Under the pieces are notes generated by a model. The model worked only from the letters and a program-made list of their open reading frames with translations, ran no database searches and was not told the origin of the DNA. From positions 1 to 47,246 of the forward strand of contig DBKQ01000093.1 in the NCBI GenBank assembly GCA_002298545.1: 47,246 nt of DNA, read 5' to 3'. The translations under genes and the position numbers were made by a program. Positions 25,766-32,304 of this stretch are shown one piece after another. Origin of the DNA: Prevotella sp. UBA746. Its GTDB lineage: Bacteria; Bacteroidota; Bacteroidia; Bacteroidales; Bacteroidaceae. The first letter of the stretch is position 1; every line of letters starts with the position of its first letter.

Positions 25766-26134
25766 ATGGACGGAAAAACTTTAAAAAACAAGGTTAAGAA
25801 CTTAGATATAAGTTTTGCTCAACTAGCAAGGCTTATGGAGGTCGCCCCGCAAACTCTCTCTACTATTTTTACGGCAAAAGATGTTCGCTCCGGAACCATC
25901 GAACGCATTGCCGAAGTACTCAACATTCCTCCTACTTTTTTCTACTCTTCCACTCCCAGCGGTACAGCAATAGCATCTGGGACACAGGCTGTTGCCGCAG
26001 TAAACAGCCGGGTATCTACTTCTGTCGAATTATATAAAGAGGTAGAGCTGCTCAAACAGAAAGTGGAAGACCAAAAGCAAATAATATACGAGAAGGAACG
26101 TCTCATCTCCCTGCTGATGAACCGTCAGCAGTAG
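25766..26134 (+). CDS. XRE-type HTH regulator with coiled-coil tail
   Basis: 122 aa. Residues ~5-60 form a helix-turn-helix of the Cro/CI type (KVKNLDISFAQLARLMEVAP, then TLSTIFTAKDVRSGTIERIA). Residues ~90-118 form a heptad-patterned helix (ELYKEVELLKQKVEDQKQII) for dimerisation. It is the first gene of the phage early region, preceded by a palindrome next to a -7 box, so it may control lysogeny. No integrase or antirepressor is visible to confirm this. Confidence 0.75.
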   Translation: MDGKTLKNKVKNLDISFAQLARLMEVAPQTLSTIFTAKDVRSGTIERIAEVLNIPPTFFYSSTPSGTAIASGTQAVAAVNSRVSTSVELYKEVELLKQKVEDQKQIIYEKERLISLLMNRQQ

Positions 26135-26159
26135 TCCTAAAAAGCAACTAATAACAATT

Positions 26160-26411
26160 ATGTTAAATTCAAAGCAAAAGATGATAGAAAAAAATATTGT
26201 TAAAATCGAGCCGGTAAAGAAAACCCGAATTGACATCAAGGAGACGTTGATGAAAATCCCGTTGGGAAAGACGGCTCATTTCTACTGTCGCGAGCTTGGC
26301 AACCTGAACCTCGTGAGACAGCACTGCTCGATGCTGAAGAAGAAGGGGGCGGTGTTCAATATCGAGCTGAAGGACTTCGGCGTGGAGTATTTCATTACGA
26401 GAATGAAATGA
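26160..26411 (+). CDS. Small phage protein of unknown function
   Basis: 83 aa, basic, no membrane segment. The C-terminal part (MKIPLGKTAHFYCRELGNLN, then LVRQHCSMLKKKGAVFNIE) looks like a small alpha/beta or winged-helix domain, but no family is recognised. It follows the HTH gene by 25 nt in the same direction and is probably co-transcribed. An inner ATG at 26181 (MIEKN) is possible. Confidence 0.6.
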   Translation: MLNSKQKMIEKNIVKIEPVKKTRIDIKETLMKIPLGKTAHFYCRELGNLNLVRQHCSMLKKKGAVFNIELKDFGVEYFITRMK

Positions 26412-26482
26412 CCGGCGTACGGTACTAAGGAAGAGAGAGTTTTTAAACCATAAGTAAAAAAAGAGGGGAAAAGGAAACGACT

Positions 26483-26749
26483 ATGGAGAGAGAAAAGGAA
26501 ACAGGTAAGTTGAGATTTACCGACGGCGAGGCTGTAAGATGCAGCACTCTTGCCGGTATGGCTTTTATGTCGCTGTTGCTGATATGCTGTGCTCCTGCTG
26601 AAAACAGCTGGAGGGCAACGGCAGAGGGAGCGGCGGTATGGGCGGTTGCCTTCATACTGATGTATGCTGCGCTGAGACTGCTGAGGAAGTGGAGAAAGAA
26701 CGGGCAGATGTCCATGACGGACAGTATAATAAAGAGTGTGGAGGAATAG
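26483..26749 (+). CDS. Small membrane protein
   Basis: 88 aa with two predicted transmembrane helices (LAGMAFMSLLLICCAPA and AAVWAVAFILMYAALRLL) and charged ends. It overlaps the preferred start region of the next gene, which has its ribosome-binding site inside this coding end. No family recognised. Small two-helix membrane proteins are common in phage early regions. Confidence 0.55.
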   Translation: MEREKETGKLRFTDGEAVRCSTLAGMAFMSLLLICCAPAENSWRATAEGAAVWAVAFILMYAALRLLRKWRKNGQMSMTDSIIKSVEE

Positions 26750-26753
26750 AGCC

Positions 26754-27041
26754 ATGGCAGAGAAGAGGAAATACACGGCTACGGCAGAGATAAGACTTAC
26801 GGCTGCCCAGGTGGAAAGGATTGCCGAGAAGGTGAAGGAAGGGATCATTCAGTATCTGGAGAAAACGGAGCCCGACATTGACAAGTTTATGAACTATGAT
26901 GAAGCTGCCGAATTCTTAGGTTGCGCAAAAACCACGATGTACAAGAAGGTGGGGAAAGGTGAAATCCCTTATGTTACTATAGGTGGAAAGAAGAAATTTC
27001 TACGGAAAGAACTTGTAGGACTGGTACGCAGCCTGAACTGA
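26754..27041 (+). CDS. Helix-turn-helix protein, excisionase-like
   Basis: 95 aa from the ATG at 26754, which is preceded by GGAGGAA 7 nt upstream; an upstream GTG in frame is less likely. The C-terminal half is the MerR/excisionase type domain (NYDEAAEFLGCAKTTMYKKV, then GKGEIPYVTIGGKKKFLRKE). The N-terminal ~45 aa form a helix. In Bacteroidota mobile elements such proteins act as recombination directionality factors or regulators. No partner integrase is in view. The tRNA-like RNA region follows directly. Confidence 0.75.
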   Translation: MAEKRKYTATAEIRLTAAQVERIAEKVKEGIIQYLEKTEPDIDKFMNYDEAAEFLGCAKTTMYKKVGKGEIPYVTIGGKKKFLRKELVGLVRSLN

Positions 27042-27440
27042 GCCGCCGTCAAGCGGAGATGAAAGTAGAAAAGAAACTGATGAGAGAGAGGAAAGCGGTC
27101 TTTGAATGAATCGGGAGGAAAAGCTAATCCCGATGAGTATCCTTTAAAAGGAGCCTAAAAACAAAAGAGGGAGAGAGAAGCCTTCGGCATGACGTTGGAA
27201 GCGGTTAGAATAAGGCACCTGCAGAGAATTGATTAAAAGCGTAGGATTTGCGGATGCACGAAACTTAGGACGTGTCGGAGATTCTCTTCTCCTTATCTAA
27301 AAAACTTCCTTAAAGGATGAATGAGAATTAAGAGTTACAACTAAAGCTAAATAAGGGGCAAGCAGCCACAGGGAAAGCCCCATCCCCATAAAGTCTACAC
27401 CCGTCTGCACTAGATAGTCAGGCGGAACGCTCTGAATCTT
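27042..27440 (+). ncRNA. Gene-free, hairpin-rich leader of the tRNA-like array
   Basis: No credible protein is encoded (only a 16-codon frame at 27060). Several local stems are visible: TCGGGA/TCCCGA at 27110-27133, CCTTT/AAAGG at 27141-27152, GCC-TTC-GGC at 27180-27188, and GGGGC/GCCCC at 27355-27381. AAGCAGCCAC at 27360-27369 can pair with GTGGCTGCTT at 27445-27454 inside unit A. It may be the 5' part of a large structured RNA or the precursor of the array. Function unknown. Confidence 0.4.
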
Positions 27441-27573
27441 GGCGGTGGCTGCTTACTTGGTGAAGCCCGACACGGGGCATTGGAGAGCGTGTCATGAACA
27501 TGTGTCGGCAGACTTGAATGGTCTGCTGCTACTGGAATCTCGGAGCGAGGGAGTTCGATTCTCCCCTTCGCCA
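27441..27573 (+). ncRNA. tRNA-like unit A
   Basis: 133 nt. Acceptor strands GGCGGTG (27441) and CTTCGCC (27566) pair at 6 of 7 positions. The T-arm is GGGAG-TTCGATT-CTCCC with a canonical T-loop, and A73 is the discriminator. A D-arm-like hairpin GGCT...AGCC contains TTGGTGA. A 41-nt insert (stem CCGACAC/GTGTCGG) stands before a perfect 6-bp arm GCAGAC-TTGAATG-GTCTGC that looks like an anticodon arm (GAA in the middle but T at position 37). A 22-nt variable region follows. It is too long for a normal tRNA; decoding ability is doubtful. Confidence 0.55.
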
Positions 27574-27618
27574 CAACTTATATTTATCAGCGTAATTGGT
27601 TTAAATGATAGAATTTCG

Positions 27619-27646
27619 GCACCGCGGTGCGTGAGTATAGCGGTGC
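27619..27646 (+). ncRNA. Conserved-loop hairpin before unit B
   Basis: Perfect 6-bp stem GCACCG/CGGTGC around the loop CGGTGCGTGAGTATAG. The same loop with a different stem occurs before units D and E. Confidence 0.55.
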
Positions 27647-27650
27647 AACT

Positions 27651-27760
27651 GCCGAGCCTTCCGTGGGCAACAGGTAAAGCACGGAGGAATAAGACACATC
27701 CCATTCGTGGGACTCTCGAAAAGCGTAGGAAACGAGGAGGTTCGAGTCCTCCAGTCGGCA
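27651..27760 (+). ncRNA. tRNA-like unit B
   Basis: 110 nt. The T-arm GGAGG-TTCGAGT-CCTCC is canonical. The acceptor pairs only at five outer positions (GCCGA with TCGGC), followed by discriminator A. The D-arm position holds an 8-bp stem (CTTCCGTG/CACGGAGG) with the D-loop-like GGCAACAGGTAAAG. A TCCCA-TTCG-TGGGA hairpin sits where an anticodon arm would be expected; a CTCGAAA heptamer follows but its flanks do not pair well. No workable anticodon arm can be drawn with confidence. Confidence 0.5.
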
Positions 27761-27816
27761 CCCTCTTTATTCGGTAAGCATGGCTTTTAAATCACGGGTA
27801 GCGCCGTGAGCCTATC

Positions 27817-27896
27817 GGGACGTGTATAGCTAATGTTTAACAAAAATGCTTCAATCGGTTGGCTGGCTATGGCGGTTCGAGTCCGCCCACGTCCCC
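27817..27896 (+). ncRNA. tRNA-like unit C
   Basis: 80 nt, the only unit of normal tRNA length. Acceptor strands GGGACGTG and CACGTCCC pair perfectly over 8 bp, and the T-arm GGCGG-TTCGAGT-CCGCC is canonical. The middle (27825-27870) can form ATAGC/GCTAT across its whole length instead of separate D and anticodon arms. A weak alternative anticodon loop is CTTCAAT. A CGTGAG-containing segment at 27801-27815 upstream resembles the conserved hairpin loop but is degenerate. Confidence 0.55.
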
Positions 27897-27928
27897 TCCA
27901 TTATATAGGTTATTTTTGTGTGTCTCGT

Positions 27929-27954
27929 CTCTTCGGTTCGTGAGAATAGAAGAG
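27929..27954 (+). ncRNA. Conserved-loop hairpin before unit D
   Basis: 5-bp stem CTCTT/AAGAG around the loop CGGTTCGTGAGAATAG, then CTTTTA and the start of unit D. Confidence 0.6.
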
Positions 27955-27960
27955 CTTTTA

Positions 27961-28076
27961 TGGAGCGGTGCTGTCGCCACAAGGTAAGGGACAGGTGAAC
28001 TATGACAAGCCGCAAGGGAACGAGCGGTTCGGACTGGAAATTCGCGCACGAGTGGGTTCAAATCCCACAGCTCCAC
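27961..28076 (+). ncRNA. tRNA-like unit D
   Basis: 116 nt. Acceptor TGGAGCG/AGCTCCA pairs at 6 of 7 positions; the T-arm GTGGG-TTCAAAT-CCCAC is canonical. A D-arm with stem CTGTC/GACAG and loop GCCACAAGGTAAGG resembles that of tRNA-Gln. The 57 nt between D-arm and T-arm contain a CCGC/GCGG hairpin and CTGGAAA flanked by a 4-bp stem (CGGA/TTCG), a possible anticodon loop (GGA). The arrangement is too long for a standard tRNA. Confidence 0.55.
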
Positions 28077-28135
28077 AGAAAATTATTATTTATAAGTTTT
28101 TCATAGATTAGTTTTTGTGTAAAAATCATTGTCAT

Positions 28136-28207
28136 GGATGACAGGGGGTTCAAGCGTGAATCCCACTTTTTAAAAAGAGCTCCCTTTTATGGAGTCTTTC
28201 GTTTTTT
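28136..28207 (+). other. Possible degenerate T-arm and terminator
   Basis: GGGGGTTCAAGCGTGAATCCC (in part) at 28144-28164 resembles a broken T-arm with no acceptor partner. CTCC-CTTTTAT-GGAG at 28181-28195 followed by TCTTTCGTTTTTTT could act as a terminator. Both are weak. Confidence 0.3.
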
Positions 28208-28299
28208 TAAGTAGTTTGTATTATAGTGTTTATAAACAAGCCTGCGAAGGTGTATAAAACAAATAGGAAAATATGTAAATCTGTTATGATGGTTTATAT

Positions 28300-28327
28300 G
28301 TATATCGGTTCGTGAGGATAGGTATAC
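28300..28327 (+). ncRNA. Conserved-loop hairpin before unit E
   Basis: 6-bp stem GTATAT/GTATAC (one G-T pair) around the loop CGGTTCGTGAGGATAG, then CTTTTA and the start of unit E. Confidence 0.6.
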
Positions 28328-28337
28328 TTTTAAAACC

Positions 28338-28496
28338 GGGCAGTCAGCGCGGTAGCAGAAAGGACGGTTGGCATTCAACATAGTTATAATTATAGTATGT
28401 ATCATGCAGCACCAAAACAAGTATATGCCATATAATAAAGTGAAATTCAGCTCGCCATCAACCCGTCTGCCGGAGGTTCGACTCCTCCACTGCCCA
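28338..28496 (+). ncRNA. tRNA-like unit E with large insert in the anticodon arm
   Basis: 159 nt. Acceptor GGGCAGT/ACTGCCC is perfect, the T-arm GGAGG-TTCGACT-CCTCC is canonical and A is the discriminator. The D region is 18 nt and contains CGCGGTAGC. An anticodon-type stem GACGG/CCGTC (extended by TTG/CAA) is separated from the T-arm by a 4-nt variable region as in a normal tRNA. Its loop is 95 nt instead of 7, so about 88 nt are inserted at the anticodon-loop position. No group I intron core is visible in so short an insert. Confidence 0.6.
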
Positions 28497-28538
28497 CAAA
28501 AAAATGAAAAGATTAACAACAATAAATCAAGAGAGAAA

Positions 28539-28961
28539 ATGACAAGCAAAGAAAGAATTACTCTACAGCGCCTGAAGGAGATTTATTCCCCTCCGGGAGA
28601 GCGAAGAAAACCTCAGGAAGAGGAACACCTGATACAGTGTGCCTGTGTGAGGTGGTTCCGCTACAGCCATCCCGACATGGCGGAGCTGCTCTTTGCCGTG
28701 CCCAACGGCGGACGACGCGACAAGGTATCCGGAGCAAAGCTGAAAATGGAGGGCGTGATCGCCGGAGTGAGCGACCTTTTGCTACTTCTTCCCAACAGGA
28801 AGAGCCACGGCTTGTGTATAGAGATGAAGACACAGGCCGGTCGCCAGTCGGAAAACCAGAAGCTATGGCAGTTTAGTGTTGAGGCTGTAGGTTATCAGTA
28901 TAGCGTATGCCGGTCAGTAGAAGACTTCATAGAAACAGTAGAGGAATATCTGAGGAATTAG
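28539..28961 (+). CDS. VRR-NUC domain nuclease
   Basis: 140 aa from the ATG at 28539; a longer frame would run back through unit E and is not used. The VRR-NUC (PD-(D/E)xK type) pattern is clear: EEEHLIQCACVRWFRYSHPD with the first Glu, LLFAVPNGGRRDKVSGAKLK, GVIAGVSDLLLLLP with the catalytic Asp, and LCIEMKTQAGRQSENQKLW with the E-x-K. In phages such small nucleases often sit with replication or recombination genes and may resolve branched DNA. The stop codon TAG is supplied by the GGAATTA repeat that follows. Confidence 0.85.
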   Translation: MTSKERITLQRLKEIYSPPGERRKPQEEEHLIQCACVRWFRYSHPDMAELLFAVPNGGRRDKVSGAKLKMEGVIAGVSDLLLLLPNRKSHGLCIEMKTQAGRQSENQKLWQFSVEAVGYQYSVCRSVEDFIETVEEYLRN

Positions 28962-29028
28962 GAATTAGGAATTAGGAATTGTTGCTCCAGTTCTCTCAAG
29001 AAGCCAGTTCTCCCAGAATTCCCAGGAA
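28954..29028 (+). repeat. GGAATTA tract plus CAGTTCTCCC-type spacer
   Basis: Nearly four GGAATTA units (28954-28980) overlap the end of the nuclease gene. A short CCAGTTCTCTC / CCAGTTCTCCCAG stretch follows. Confidence 0.7.
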
Positions 29029-29054
29029 ACAACAAACAATAAAATAGAGAAACA

Positions 29055-29129
29055 ATGATAAAAAAGAAATCCATTCATTTGCCGCGCGGAAAGATCCGCG
29101 GCTATTCAGGCGGGAGGACTGCAATATGA
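29055..29129 (+). CDS. Putative 24-aa basic peptide
   Basis: A 24-codon frame starting MIKKKSIHLPRGKIRG, strongly basic, that overlaps the next gene by ATGA. The overlap and position suggest a coupled leader peptide or a real micro-protein. No homologue is recognised; it may be chance. Confidence 0.35.
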   Translation: MIKKKSIHLPRGKIRGYSGGRTAI

Positions 29130-30007
29130 GCAAGTTCATTTTCAACACGGAGTGGGCGGACTTACTGCAGGGTTGCCGTGAGTGGGTTAGGCTGGAGGTG
29201 TACGAAGGCATTATCGAATATGTGCGTACAGGGACACCGCCCAAGCTTAAGACTCAGGCAGGTGCGGTATTAAGGTGCATAATCCGCGAGATGGATAGAG
29301 ACGGACTCCTCCTCACCGCCGATGACACGACAAGTCCGGTAGCCAATCCCCCGACGGGGAGGGAGCATTTGCCTTTACATACTGCAACTGATGCGGAATG
29401 CGGGGGAGTGCAACCCGAAGGGAAGGAAACTGCCGAAAAAGCGCCTCGCGCGCGTAATAATAGTCTTATAGCTTATAGTATAGATAATATAAAGAAAAAA
29501 AACAAGCAAAAAAAAGATTTTGCCGTTTCGTCCGTTCCGGACTCACTGTTTCTGAAGTTTTATTCTCTTTATGGAAGAGATATAGACAAGCAGAGAGTAT
29601 GGAGCAAGTGGCAACGGCTGACGGAAGAAGAGAAGAAGAAGATAATGGATTACGTCCCGCTCTATGTTGCGGCAACTCCCGACAAGCGATACCGGCGCGC
29701 CCCGCTGACGTTTCTCGAAAAGCGAACCTGGGAGAACGAACTGCCGCCTGTCGCCGCCCCGAAACCTGCCGACACGGCAAAGGAACAGCGGCGCAAGTAT
29801 GAGCAGCAGTGTATCTCCCGGAGCATAGCCGAAGCCCAGCAGCGTCCGCCCACAAAGGAGGAAGAACGCCAGCAGCGCCGCCAGCAACTCTTAGGCTACG
29901 TCCGGGCGGTAAAGGAAAACCCGAAGTCGATAATGCGGGATATTCTCGTGAAGGTTAAGGAAAAGGGAGAACTCGACGAACTGGGGATTGAGTGGAATCC
30001 GGAATGA
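29126..30007 (+). CDS. DUF6291-type phage protein (replication-region)
   Basis: 293 aa. The N-terminal ~60 aa (FNTEWADLLQGCREWVRLEV, YEGIIEYVRTGTPPKL, AGAVLRCIIREMDRD) match the pattern of DUF6291, found in Bacteroidota phages. The middle is low complexity with a Lys-rich stretch (KKKNKQKKD). The part at ~145-210 (FLKFYSLYGRDIDKQRVWSK ... TFLEKRTWENELP) resembles the second domain of phage replication initiators. A role in early DNA replication is plausible but unproven. Start overlaps the previous frame by 4 nt. Confidence 0.7.
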   Translation: MSKFIFNTEWADLLQGCREWVRLEVYEGIIEYVRTGTPPKLKTQAGAVLRCIIREMDRDGLLLTADDTTSPVANPPTGREHLPLHTATDAECGGVQPEGKETAEKAPRARNNSLIAYSIDNIKKKNKQKKDFAVSSVPDSLFLKFYSLYGRDIDKQRVWSKWQRLTEEEKKKIMDYVPLYVAATPDKRYRRAPLTFLEKRTWENELPPVAAPKPADTAKEQRRKYEQQCISRSIAEAQQRPPTKEEERQQRRQQLLGYVRAVKENPKSIMRDILVKVKEKGELDELGIEWNPE

Positions 30008-30082
30008 CCCACCCTAACCCTCCCCAAGGGAGGGAATGAGATTACTCAATAGTCCTCACAGAACTCCCAGTTTTTCCCATAA
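30008..30082 (+). repeat. CACCCTAACCCTCCCC module plus AACTCCCAG spacer
   Basis: CCCACCCTAACCCTCCCCAA followed by GGGAGGGAATGAGATTACTC and then CAGAACTCCCAG. The CCCTCCC/GGGAGGG pair forms a short hairpin. The same module recurs at 34027, 36934, 39659, 41729 and 42233. Confidence 0.75.
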
Positions 30083-30103
30083 AAAACAAAAAAACAAAAC
30101 AAT

Positions 30104-30445
30104 ATGAAACAACAGGAAAACCTTACTCCGCGGCAACAGATAAAGAGTGGCTGCGTGATGATCGTAAAAGGCATAGCCAGAATTGTATGGGGCTTGCTGA
30201 GGCTTGTCGACGTGTTTGTACGTCGCTATCCGTATGCCGTAGTGATAGCATGCGTGTTGGCAACAGTTGTCACGGCAGCCGTATGTATAGGCAAGGCGCG
30301 CTCCGAGCGTGATGACCTGAACAAAAAGAATTATCAGCTCCAGCAGAAACTCGACACTATAATGATGGTGGATGAGGCTAAGCGTGAAAGCAAGTTCACT
30401 TACCACGGATATATGCCGCAAACAGGAAAGGAGGAAAAGAAATGA
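30104..30445 (+). CDS. Small single-pass membrane protein with coiled coil
   Basis: 113 aa. One transmembrane helix (YAVVIACVLATVVTAAVCIG, ~45-64) after a basic N-terminus, then a heptad helix (ARSERDDLNKKNYQLQQKLD). It overlaps the next gene by ATGA. Family unknown; the layout resembles Rz-like or other small phage membrane proteins, but it lies in the early region. Confidence 0.6.
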   Translation: MKQQENLTPRQQIKSGCVMIVKGIARIVWGLLRLVDVFVRRYPYAVVIACVLATVVTAAVCIGKARSERDDLNKKNYQLQQKLDTIMMVDEAKRESKFTYHGYMPQTGKEEKK

Positions 30446-31161
30446 GCGCGATAAACATTACCGGAGCGATGTCGCCACAGGATATAACCCGGAGCATAAT
30501 ACGACAGAAGGCATGGCGGCTGTATGAAGAATCCGACAATATCTTTTCCCAGGCATACTGTTTTATATGCATGCCAAACGACGCGGCGTCTCTCGCCTTC
30601 ACCGATGCCTACGAGCAGCTCTCGCAGTCGAAATACTTCCGCCACGAAACGAAGATGTATGCAAAGCGGACACGGAAACTGGTGGAAGTCTACGACAGAC
30701 ATATCTACAATCACATGAAGAAGACGGGGAAGGAGATGCTCTTTATGGAGACATGCGACAACTACAACGAGCATATACGCAAGCACGTGTTTCTGCTCCG
30801 TATGGCGATGAAACAGAATCTGGACCTCGACCGCGAACCGGAATCGGAACTCGTGAGCTATCTTCTTACTGCCCTCAACCTTATGCAGATGGCGGTGATG
30901 CAATGGGAGTGCTTCTGGACCACGGTAGACAACTCCTGTGGCTACGACCTTAAAAGGGACTTCCGGGGAGGAAGCTTCTGTGATATCTTCGAGGCATGGA
31001 GAAAGACGCTTATTTCCCTGCCGTTGGAAGTGAACAGCCGCACACTGGAGAGCAAGGACGTTCAGACCGGTATCTGCTCGCTCCTTCAGAAACTCATTGA
31101 TCCCGACATCCTGGAAGATGCGATTATGAAGGCGGACGAGAAGATAAGATTGAAAGATTGA
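30442..31161 (+). CDS. Phage protein of unknown function
   Basis: 239 aa, largely alpha-helical, no membrane segment. Recognisable features are only compositional: SPQDITRSIIRQKAWRLYEE near the start, a Met-rich central helix (LLRMAMKQNLDLD, LMQMAVMQWECFW) and a basic/acidic end. It is translationally coupled to the upstream membrane protein (ATGA). I do not recognise a family. Confidence 0.6.
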   Translation: MSAINITGAMSPQDITRSIIRQKAWRLYEESDNIFSQAYCFICMPNDAASLAFTDAYEQLSQSKYFRHETKMYAKRTRKLVEVYDRHIYNHMKKTGKEMLFMETCDNYNEHIRKHVFLLRMAMKQNLDLDREPESELVSYLLTALNLMQMAVMQWECFWTTVDNSCGYDLKRDFRGGSFCDIFEAWRKTLISLPLEVNSRTLESKDVQTGICSLLQKLIDPDILEDAIMKADEKIRLKD

Positions 31162-31164
31162 AAA

Positions 31165-31257
31165 ATGACAAACGTAATACTAACCACCTTCCTGATAGCA
31201 GCAGCTCTCTTTCTGTACTGCGCCCTGTCGGGAGGAAATAAAGACAAGGAAGAATGA
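31165..31257 (+). CDS. Micro-protein, 30 aa, single transmembrane
   Basis: A 30-codon frame: MTNVILTTFLIAAALFLYCA and a charged tail ending KDKEE. It starts 3 nt after the previous stop and overlaps the next start by ATGA. This arrangement favours a real gene. Function unknown. Confidence 0.5.
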   Translation: MTNVILTTFLIAAALFLYCALSGGNKDKEE

Positions 31258-31427
31258 AGATACGACAAGCAAAGAAACTCATGCTTCGCACTATCGACAG
31301 GATGCCGAAGTACTGGATAGGACAGATAAAGAAAAGCAACCTCACTGTCGGCAGAGGAGACCACCGTCTTGTCGATGCGATGGTTCGGCTGGAGAGATAC
31401 TGCAAAAGAAAATCAAAAAACAATTAA
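31254..31427 (+). CDS. Small basic protein, 57 aa
   Basis: 57 aa, strongly basic (MKIRQAKKLMLRTIDRMPKY ... AMVRLERYCKRKSKNN). Coupled to the upstream micro-protein by ATGA. Possible nucleic-acid binder by charge alone; no family recognised. Confidence 0.5.
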   Translation: MKIRQAKKLMLRTIDRMPKYWIGQIKKSNLTVGRGDHRLVDAMVRLERYCKRKSKNN

Positions 31428-31439
31428 ACGAGAGAGAAA

Positions 31440-31721
31440 ATGATAACAGTAGAAATTAGCAAATCGTTCGACCTCGACGATCTTATCGACTTAATACAGG
31501 AAGATGCTGAGGCTAAAGACATTCTCGACTGCCTCGACTTTGACGATATAAAGGACTATCTGGAAGATAATGGATATGACGTTATTGGCGGCGAGATAGA
31601 TGAGAGTAAACCCTTAATCCGCTATCAGATTAGCCAAATAGTGAAACAGCGGACAAATCTCTATCCCGACAAGGAGACGGTAAAGAAAGTCTTTTCGGAT
31701 ATAATTGATGAACTATGGTAA
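31440..31721 (+). CDS. Small acidic protein, 93 aa
   Basis: 93 aa with a very acidic N-terminal two thirds (FDLDDLIDLIQEDAEAKDIL, DCLDFDDIKDYLEDNGYDVI). DNA-mimic proteins have such composition, but so do many phage proteins; no family is recognised. Its final codons overlap the start of a 23-aa membrane frame. Confidence 0.6.
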   Translation: MITVEISKSFDLDDLIDLIQEDAEAKDILDCLDFDDIKDYLEDNGYDVIGGEIDESKPLIRYQISQIVKQRTNLYPDKETVKKVFSDIIDELW

Positions 31722-31786
31722 CAGTAACCCTCGTCCTCGTAGCTGCATGGGCATACCACAGCTACAAGGCGATTAAAGAAAAATGA
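31715..31786 (+). CDS. Micro-protein, 23 aa, transmembrane
   Basis: 23 codons, hydrophobic start (MVTVTLVLVAAWAYHS) and basic end. It begins inside the last codons of the upstream gene and ends 1 nt before the next start. The dense packing supports translation; function unknown. Confidence 0.4.
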   Translation: MVTVTLVLVAAWAYHSYKAIKEK

Positions 31787-31787
31787 T

Positions 31788-31985
31788 ATGATAGCAGATA
31801 TAATCATCACGATAACAAGCATCCTCTGTGCCGCTTATGTGTGGTTCAGAGTTGGCAGGCAGAAAACCTTCGACAAAATCCTGCACGACTACAAGGAAAT
31901 GGTGAAGGTATGCCAGACTCAACAACTGATAATTAAAACTTACGAACAAGAATATGGAGAGCTGACAGATGGGACTAATGAATAG
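31788..31985 (+). CDS. Small N-terminally anchored protein, 65 aa
   Basis: 65 aa: one transmembrane helix (MIADIIITITSILCAAYVWF) and a charged helix (KTFDKILHDYKEMVKVCQTQ). It overlaps the next gene by 17 nt. No family recognised. Confidence 0.55.
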   Translation: MIADIIITITSILCAAYVWFRVGRQKTFDKILHDYKEMVKVCQTQQLIIKTYEQEYGELTDGTNE

Positions 31986-32304
31986 AATTAAGGCAGCGTG
32001 GGCAATGCTCACACAACCCCACGCATGGTATGCATGTTGGAGCAAGAGTATTGACGACGAACCTGTAACAGAAGCAATGCTATGCCGTGAGGCTTTAATC
32101 GTAGCAGCATCACAGCTTGAAGAAACGGGAGAACTTTCAACGGAACGCTGGCAGATGATAATGGAAGTCATTGATGCCCGAAGCGTCATACTTCAATCCA
32201 TACGGGAAGCAAGCACCGCTCTTGATATTACCGTTCCATTCGTAATCTACGACTGCCAGAGTGAGGAAGATTTTAAAGAACTTAAAGAACAGGAGATTGA
32301 GTAA
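31969..32304 (+). CDS. Phage protein of unknown function, 111 aa
   Basis: 111 aa, helical, acidic C-terminus. Starts within the upstream gene; an inner ATG at 31978 is possible. The middle contains AMLCREALIVAASQLEETGE and a RWQMIMEVIDARSVILQ helix. Ends with TAA whose last A is the first base of the next start (TAATG). No family recognised. Confidence 0.55.
   Translation: MGLMNRIKAAWAMLTQPHAWYACWSKSIDDEPVTEAMLCREALIVAASQLEETGELSTERWQMIMEVIDARSVILQSIREASTALDITVPFVIYDCQSEEDFKELKEQEIE

Noticed and set aside
27080..27095. CTGATGA...GAAA, a hammerhead-ribozyme-like core
   Set aside because: The seven bases between the two boxes (GAGAGAG) cannot form stem II and no flanking stems I and III are found.
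27355..27460. Group I intron-like blocks (ACTAGATAGTC, GCAGCC) before unit A
   Set aside because: The P, Q, R and S core elements cannot be placed in the right order and spacing.
27439..27777. 112-codon frame over tRNA-like units A and B
   Set aside because: It lies across two T-arms and acceptors and has no coding character.
28368..28538. N-terminal extension of the VRR-NUC gene
   Set aside because: It would be read through tRNA-like unit E; the nuclease domain is complete from 28539.
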